NCBI GenBank assembly: GCA_023423235.1
Contig: JAFAFY010000208.1
Span: 1 to 11,090, forward strand
Reading direction: 5' to 3'
DNA length: 11,090 nt
Source of the DNA: Pseudomonadota bacterium
Lineage (GTDB): Bacteria > Pseudomonadota > Gammaproteobacteria > Xanthomonadales > Xanthomonadaceae
Shown here: positions 6,602 through 11,090 of the stretch, piece after piece
Numbering within the stretch: position 1 is the stretch's first letter
Layout: the number at the start of each line of letters is the position of its first letter
Position numbers and translations under genes: made by a program
Notes under the pieces: generated by a model
Seen by the model: the letters and a program-made list of their open reading frames with translations, nothing else
The model's database searches: none
What the model was told of the DNA's origin: nothing

Positions 6602-7765
6602 ATGGCCTGGAACATTCCCGGCAAGAACAAGGACAACGAAACCCCGGACCAGCGCGGGTCCGGCGACGACGGCAGCCGCAATCCCTGGCCGCCGAAGCGG
6701 CGTGGCAGTGGCGGCGGTGGTCGCGGCAACGGCGGCGGTTTCGATCGCGTCCTCGACCAGTTGCGCGGCATCTTCGGTGGTGGCGGTGGCAGTCCGCTGC
6801 GCTGGATCATCATCGGCCTGGTCGTCATCCTGCTGCTGAACTGCTTCGTGCTGGTCGGCGAACAACAGCGCGGCGTGGTGCTGCGGTTCGGCCAGGCGGC
6901 GCGGGTCATGCAGCCCGGTCCCAACCTCAAGCTGCCGTGGCCCATCGAAACCGTCACCAAGGTCGACGCCACCACCGTGCAGTCCTTCAGCAGCACCGTG
7001 CCGGTGCTGACCAGCGACGAGAACATCGTCACCGTGTCGTTCAACGTGCAATACCGCGTCGGCGATCCGGTGCAGTACCTCTACGGCACCCGCAACGCCC
7101 GCGAAGTGCTGGAGCAGACCGCGGTCAGCGCGGTACGCGAGCAGATCGGCCGCGCGAACCTGGATGCCGCGCTCAACGCCCGCGGTCCGCTGTCGTCGGC
7201 GGCGCAGACCGCCCTGCAGGCATCACTCGATGCCTACCGCACCGGTCTTTCGGTGACCGAGCTCAACCTGCAGGACGCGCGTCCGCCCGAAGAGGTCAAG
7301 CCGGCGTTCGACGAGGTCAACAGCGCCCAGCAGATGAACGAGCGCCTGATCAACGAGGCGCGCGCGCATGCGGCAAAGATCGTGCCCGAGGCGCGCGGTG
7401 AGGCGGCGCGGATGCGTGCGGTCGCCGAAGGCTACAAGACCGCCGCGGTCGCCCGTGCCACCGGTGACGCGACCCGCTTCAGCCTGCTGGTGGATGCCTA
7501 TCGCGGCGCGCCCGAGGTGACCCGCAAGCGCCTGTGGCTGGACGCGGTGCAGGACGTGCTGGCCGCCAATCGTACCGTCGTCGGCGGCGATGGCCGCCAG
7601 TTGATCTACGTGCCGATGGCCGGGCAGGGCGCCGCGCCGGGCGCGCCGTCGGTGGTGCCGCCGGAAGTGCTGTCGCCGACCGTCGAGGCCACCCGTCCGA
7701 CCACGACCGCCCCGCCTGCGCAATCGCAGCTGCCGCGCCCGCCGCGTGAAGGAGCCAGCCGATGA
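6602..7765 (+). CDS. hflK: HflK, subunit of the FtsH-modulating HflKC complex
   Basis: HflK and HflC form a large cage-like assembly in the inner membrane that encloses FtsH and restrains its access to membrane substrates. The 387-residue product starts MAWNIPGKN, like other HflK proteins, then has a Gly/Arg-rich, Pro-containing cytosolic N-terminus (to about 65). One transmembrane helix (WIIIGLVVILLLNCFVLV, about 68-85) is followed by the periplasmic SPFH/band-7 domain beginning EQQRGVVLRFGQ. Family signatures include LTSDENIVTVSFNVQYRV (136-153), RPPEEVKPAFDEV (227-239) and the helical APEVTRKRLWLDAVQDVL (303-320). The tail from about 345 is rich in Pro, Thr and Ala and probably disordered. 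The ATG at 6602 follows GGAGCAGG (6593-6600), a purine-rich stretch very close to the start. The stop overlaps the hflC start (ATGA), so the two subunits are translationally coupled. Confidence 0.96.
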   Translation: MAWNIPGKNKDNETPDQRGSGDDGSRNPWPPKRRGSGGGGRGNGGGFDRVLDQLRGIFGGGGGSPLRWIIIGLVVILLLNCFVLVGEQQRGVVLRFGQAARVMQPGPNLKLPWPIETVTKVDATTVQSFSSTVPVLTSDENIVTVSFNVQYRVGDPVQYLYGTRNAREVLEQTAVSAVREQIGRANLDAALNARGPLSSAAQTALQASLDAYRTGLSVTELNLQDARPPEEVKPAFDEVNSAQQMNERLINEARAHAAKIVPEARGEAARMRAVAEGYKTAAVARATGDATRFSLLVDAYRGAPEVTRKRLWLDAVQDVLAANRTVVGGDGRQLIYVPMAGQGAAPGAPSVVPPEVLSPTVEATRPTTTAPPAQSQLPRPPREGASR

Positions 7766-8625
7766 GACTCAACTTCGTCATCCCCTTGCTCATCATCGTG
7801 CTGCTGGGCCTGATGGGCTCGGTCTACGTGGTGCGCGAGGGCCAGGTGGGCCTGGTGCTCAACCTCGGCCGTATCTCCCGCACCGACATTGGTCCGGGCC
7901 TGCACTTCAAGATCCCGCTGATCGAGTCGGCGCGCGTGTTCGACCGCCGCTTCAACGCCAATGCGTTTTCGCCCGAGCGCTCGCTGACCTCCGAACGCAA
8001 GGACGTCAGCGTCGACTTCGTGGCGATCGGCTTCATCGACGACGCCACCGCGTACTACCGCGCCACCGGCGGCAACGAGGCCGATGCGAATCTGCGCCTG
8101 GAGCCGATCATCAAGAACTCGCTGCGCAACAAGATCAACTCGCGCACGCTGACCGAGCTGGTCTCGGGCAACCGCGCCGAACTGATCGAGGAACAGCTGC
8201 CGGGCATCAACGAGGCCACCAAGTCGCTGGGCATCCACATCGTCGACATCCGCCTCAAGCAGATCGACCTGCCCACCGACAGCGAGGTCATCGGCCAGGT
8301 CTACGACCGCATGCGCGCCGAGCGCCGCCAGGTGGCCAGCAAGCTGCGCGCCGAGGGCGAGGAGCAGGCGCGCGCGATCCGCGGCCAGGCCGATCGCGAA
8401 CAGACCGTGCTGCTGGCCGAGGCTGAGCGCGACGCGCAGAAGCTGCGCGGCGAGGGCGATGCCGAGGCGACCCGCATCTACGGCGATGCGGCGAACCGCG
8501 ATCCAGCGTTCTACGCCTTCCAGCGCAGCCTCGAGGCCTACCGCAAGTCGTTCGAGAAGGGCGATGCGGTGATCGTGCTCGAGCGCGACGACCCGTTCCT
8601 GCAGTACATGCGCAGCGACCGCTGA
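7762..8625 (+). CDS. hflC: HflC, subunit of the FtsH-modulating HflKC complex
   Basis: HflC is the partner of HflK in the inner-membrane SPFH assembly that modulates FtsH. The 287-residue product is somewhat shorter than the E. coli protein (334). It has an N-terminal membrane anchor (about residues 4-24), then YVVREGQVGLVLNLG opening the band-7 domain. LHFKIPLIESARVFDRR, the long charged helix (about 188-235, with KLRAEGEEQARAIRGQADRE), RIYGDAANRDPAFYAFQRSL and EAYRKSF are typical of HflC. An older protease label for this family is no longer accepted; it acts as a scaffold. The ATG at 7762 lies inside the hflK stop (4-base overlap) and is preceded by a strong AAGGAG (7749-7754) at 7-base spacing. 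That binding site, encoded within the hflK tail, fits a stoichiometric HflK:HflC complex. Confidence 0.96.
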   Translation: MRLNFVIPLLIIVLLGLMGSVYVVREGQVGLVLNLGRISRTDIGPGLHFKIPLIESARVFDRRFNANAFSPERSLTSERKDVSVDFVAIGFIDDATAYYRATGGNEADANLRLEPIIKNSLRNKINSRTLTELVSGNRAELIEEQLPGINEATKSLGIHIVDIRLKQIDLPTDSEVIGQVYDRMRAERRQVASKLRAEGEEQARAIRGQADREQTVLLAEAERDAQKLRGEGDAEATRIYGDAANRDPAFYAFQRSLEAYRKSFEKGDAVIVLERDDPFLQYMRSDR

Positions 8626-8640
8626 CGGTCGCCGCCGCCG

Positions 8641-8832
8641 ATGTCCGACCTGTGGGCGGCGCTGTGCCTGGTGCTGGTGATCGAAGGCCTGATCCTGTTC
8701 GCGGCCCCCGGCCTGTGGAAGCGCGCCGCCGAGCAGTTGCAGGCCATGCCGGCGCAGACCCTGCGCCGCACCGGCGCAGTGCTGCTGGCGATCGGCCTGG
8801 TCGCCCTGTATCTGGTGCGCCGGTCAGGTTGA
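8641..8832 (+). CDS. DUF2065 small membrane protein (YjeT type)
   Basis: A 63-residue protein with two hydrophobic segments (about 5-22 and 44-60) linked by a short amphipathic stretch (WKRAAEQLQAMPAQTLRRTG). The pattern LVLVIEGLILFAAPGLWKR followed by LRRTGAVLLAIGLVALY is that of DUF2065, the family of E. coli YjeT, which occupies the same place between hflC and purA. The function is not established. Its conserved position suggests some link to HflKC/FtsH in the membrane, but that is inference. The start at 8641 lies 15 bases after the hflC stop with only a poor ribosome binding site, so translation may rely on coupling. Family assignment is by remembered pattern and position. Confidence 0.88.
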   Translation: MSDLWAALCLVLVIEGLILFAAPGLWKRAAEQLQAMPAQTLRRTGAVLLAIGLVALYLVRRSG

Positions 8833-8877
8833 GGCCGGCGTCGTCGTTCTGGTGAAGCCGATAGGCCGGCTACCTCT

Positions 8878-8938
8878 CTTTCCTGCAGGAAAGGTCGCGC
8901 CGCAGGGGCGGGGATGGCGCGCCTTTCCCGGGGCCATC
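8878..8938 (+). promoter_or_regulatory. Overlapping mutually exclusive hairpins upstream of purA
   Basis: CTTTCCTGCAGGAAAG (8878-8893) is a perfect 16-bp palindrome. Its right half is also the left arm of a larger stem: GGAAAGG (8888-8894) pairs with CCTTTCC (8922-8928), and CGCGCC (8896-8901) pairs with GGCGCG (8916-8921), leaving one bulged T and a 14-base loop. GATGGC (8913-8918) can also pair with GCCATC (8933-8938), which would break the larger stem. As RNA these are alternatives; as DNA the palindrome could be a protein-binding site. Confidence 0.45.
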
Positions 8939-8966
8939 AGGCCGCTTTCGATACCGCCCGCCTGAA

Positions 8967-9032
8967 CACCTGGCCCGCCAGGGTGGCCCCGCCGGCGAAA
9001 AACCCGGAGAATGCACAAAAGCCGGACGGGGC
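8967..9032 (+). promoter_or_regulatory. Hairpin and possible antiterminator preceding the purA-proximal terminator
   Basis: A stem CACCTGG (8967-8973) with CCAGG and TG (8978-8985, one bulged G) is followed at once by GCCCCGCCGGC (8986-8996). That 11-mer is identical to the 3' arm of the downstream terminator (9039-9049). It could therefore pair with the terminator's 5' arm (9021-9032) through the same 11 base pairs, over a 24-base loop, and prevent terminator formation. The pairing is read directly from the sequence; a regulatory role is inference. Confidence 0.4.
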
Positions 9033-9054
9033 AACGCAGCCCCGCCGGCTTTTT
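9017..9054 (+). terminator. Strong rho-independent terminator between the hfl operon and purA
   Basis: GCCGG-A-CGGGGC (9021-9032) pairs with GCCCCG-CCGGC (9039-9049) around a 6-base loop AACGCA, with one bulged A, and ends in TTTTT (9050-9054). AAAA (9017-9020) lies on the 5' side, so the same hairpin would have a T-tail when read on the other strand too. It lies 184 bases after the DUF2065 stop and about 120 before purA. It most likely ends the hfq-hflX-hflKC transcript. Confidence 0.88.
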
Positions 9055-9073
9055 CCGTGTCTGGACCCGGCAT

Positions 9074-9157
9074 GGCGGCCACTCCCCGATGGAGCCGGCC
9101 GCAGCTTTCCTCGCCGATACGGGCGCGGCCACTTCCTGCGGCCCCGATGGCCGCACG
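9074..9157 (+). repeat. Imperfect tandem repeat in the purA leader
   Basis: Three short blocks occur twice in the same order: GCGGCCACT at 9075 and 9125, CCCCGATGG at 9084 and 9142, and GGCCGCA at 9097 and 9149. The offsets are 50, 58 and 52 bases. Each copy can fold, with GCGGCC pairing to GGCCGC. In the second copy TGCGGCC (9137-9143) pairs with GGCCGCA (9149-9155) around CCGAT, ending 7 bases before the ribosome binding site. It may be an old duplication; function unknown. Confidence 0.5.
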
Positions 9158-9175
9158 CATGCAGGAGTACCCGGA

Positions 9176-10468
<1,293 letters not shown>

Positions 10469-10472
10469 TCCG

Positions 10473-11090
10473 GTGAAACCCGTGCAGCTGTTTCGCTTGT
10501 TCGCGGGCCTGCTGCCCGCACTGGCTGGCCTGGTGCCAGCCGGTGCGCAGGCACTGGAGATTCCGCCGGTCACCTGGCCGCAGGTCGCCGCGCATGCCGA
10601 TACGCCGGAGGGCTTCGTGCCAGATGGCTGGGCGCTCGAATACCTCACGCGCGGCGACCTGGATGCGGATGCGCAGCCGGACCTGCTGTTGCTGCTGCGC
10701 ATGGACGATCCGCGCAACCGCGTCGAACACGATCTGCTGGGCCCGTCGCCGTTCGATACCAATCCGCGCATGCTGGTCGTCGCGTTCGCGGACGGCGACC
10801 GCGGTTACCGGCGCGCGTTGGTCGACCACGCCCTGATCCCGCGCGCCGAGGTTCCGGTGATGGACGACTACCTGATGGACGACCCGCAGGCGGCCATCAC
10901 CATCGCAGGCAACCGCAGCTTCACCATCCGCCTGCACAGCTGGGCGAGCGCGGGCACCTGGTTCACCAGCGGCCGCAGCTTCACCTTCCGCCATCAGGAT
11001 GGTTGTTTCCGCCTGATCGGCTACGACTTCGATGAGACCCATCGGGCCTCCGGCGAGACCAGCGCGGAGAGCGTCAACTATCTCAGCGGC
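10473..11090 (+). CDS. Secreted protein of unknown function with a DxDxDxxxD loop (3' end outside window)
   Basis: An open frame without a stop runs from GTG at 10473 to the edge (206 codons). I do not recognise a named family. Residues 1-27 look like a Sec signal peptide: basic start (Lys2, Arg8), hydrophobic LFAGLLPALAGLVPAGAQA, and a probable cleavage after Ala27. Around residue 62, GDLDADAQPDLL fits the DxDxDxxxD calcium-loop pattern (Asp62, 64, 66, 70) seen in FG-GAP/VCBS and EF-hand-like proteins. Near the end, FRLIGYDF (179-186) and ESVNYLSG (199-206) resemble the core of a family of periplasmic hypothetical proteins I recall but cannot name. Base composition and codon use match the neighbours. 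It starts four bases after the purA stop, so the two may be co-transcribed. The start is uncertain: GTG at 10482 with GGTGA (10472-10476) just upstream would also give a signal peptide. Coding status is likely; function is open. Confidence 0.78.
   Translation, partial: MKPVQLFRLFAGLLPALAGLVPAGAQALEIPPVTWPQVAAHADTPEGFVPDGWALEYLTRGDLDADAQPDLLLLLRMDDPRNRVEHDLLGPSPFDTNPRMLVVAFADGDRGYRRALVDHALIPRAEVPVMDDYLMDDPQAAITIAGNRSFTIRLHSWASAGTWFTSGRSFTFRHQDGCFRLIGYDFDETHRASGETSAESVNYLSG

Larger units (their letters stand above)
8833..9175. other. 343-base structured gap between the DUF2065 gene and purA
   Basis: I see no convincing gene here on either strand; short open frames exist but lack family signatures. 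The gap holds a 16-bp palindrome, a 13-bp stem-loop, further overlapping inverted repeats, a strong terminator at 9017-9054 and an imperfect tandem repeat before the purA ribosome binding site. The part up to the terminator is most simply the 3' untranslated end of the hfl transcript. It could instead be a purA leader with conditional termination, or encode a small RNA. I see no clear sigma-70 promoter between the terminator and purA; weak GATAC-type spots lie at 8950-8954 and 9116-9120. Confidence 0.7.

Noticed and set aside
4345..7044. A very long open frame on the minus strand (about 900 codons) across miaA, hfq, hflX and the start of hflK
   Set aside because: It is antisense to four well-recognised genes, is rich in Arg, Ala and Gly with no domain signature, and long antisense frames are expected in GC-rich DNA where stop codons are rare.
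8824..9160. Minus-strand frames of about 100 codons in the gap before purA
   Set aside because: No ribosome binding site, domain or membrane pattern stands out, and they run through the terminator hairpin; they are probably chance frames.
9011..9175. Upstream extension of the purA reading frame
   Set aside because: It would begin inside the terminator hairpin and has no family similarity; the start at 9176 has AGGAG and the canonical PurA beginning.

Overview
The window is a GC-rich stretch with every recognisable gene on the plus strand and very tight spacing. Gene content, GC-biased codon use and gene order (ftsH, folP, then miaA-hfq-hflX-hflK-hflC-yjeT-like-purA) point to a gammaproteobacterium, most likely in the Xanthomonadales/Lysobacteraceae (Lysobacter, Luteimonas, Xanthomonas or Stenotrophomonas type). 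That placement is inference from similarity to remembered family sequences, not a database result.

Layout. Bases 1-776 hold the C-terminal protease part of FtsH, cut by the window edge and followed by a hairpin terminator. A small glycine-rich double-membrane-span protein (about 1016-1201) overlaps the folP start by one base. folP (dihydropteroate synthase) follows, then putP (sodium/proline symporter), then miaA (tRNA dimethylallyltransferase, GTG start). hfq (RNA chaperone), hflX (ribosome-associated GTPase, TTG start), hflK and hflC (membrane complex that modulates FtsH, overlapping by 4 bases) and a DUF2065/YjeT-type small membrane protein form the core run. A 343-base gap rich in hairpins with a strong terminator leads to purA (adenylosuccinate synthetase). 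The window ends inside a secreted protein of unknown function with a calcium-loop-like Asp motif; it has no stop codon before the edge.

How the genes relate. The miaA-hfq-hflX-hflK-hflC-yjeT-purA order is the well-known proteobacterial block linking tRNA modification, post-transcriptional control, ribosome rescue and membrane proteolysis. Here ftsH, whose protease is controlled by HflK/HflC, lies only about 6 kb upstream, so enzyme and modulator are near neighbours. putP sits between folP and miaA and looks like a metabolic passenger.

What is not ordinary. Every gene is a housekeeping or conserved family, and I see no mobile element, CRISPR array, toxin-antitoxin or defence system. The most interesting non-coding signals are (a) the gap before purA, where an 11-base copy of the terminator's 3' arm lies upstream and could form a competing antiterminator, alongside several mutually exclusive hairpins and an imperfect tandem repeat; and (b) the hfq leader, with a hairpin and an A-rich AAC-AAT-AAC run just before the ribosome binding site that fits Hfq autoregulation. 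Both are inferences from base pairing that I could not test for energy or conservation.
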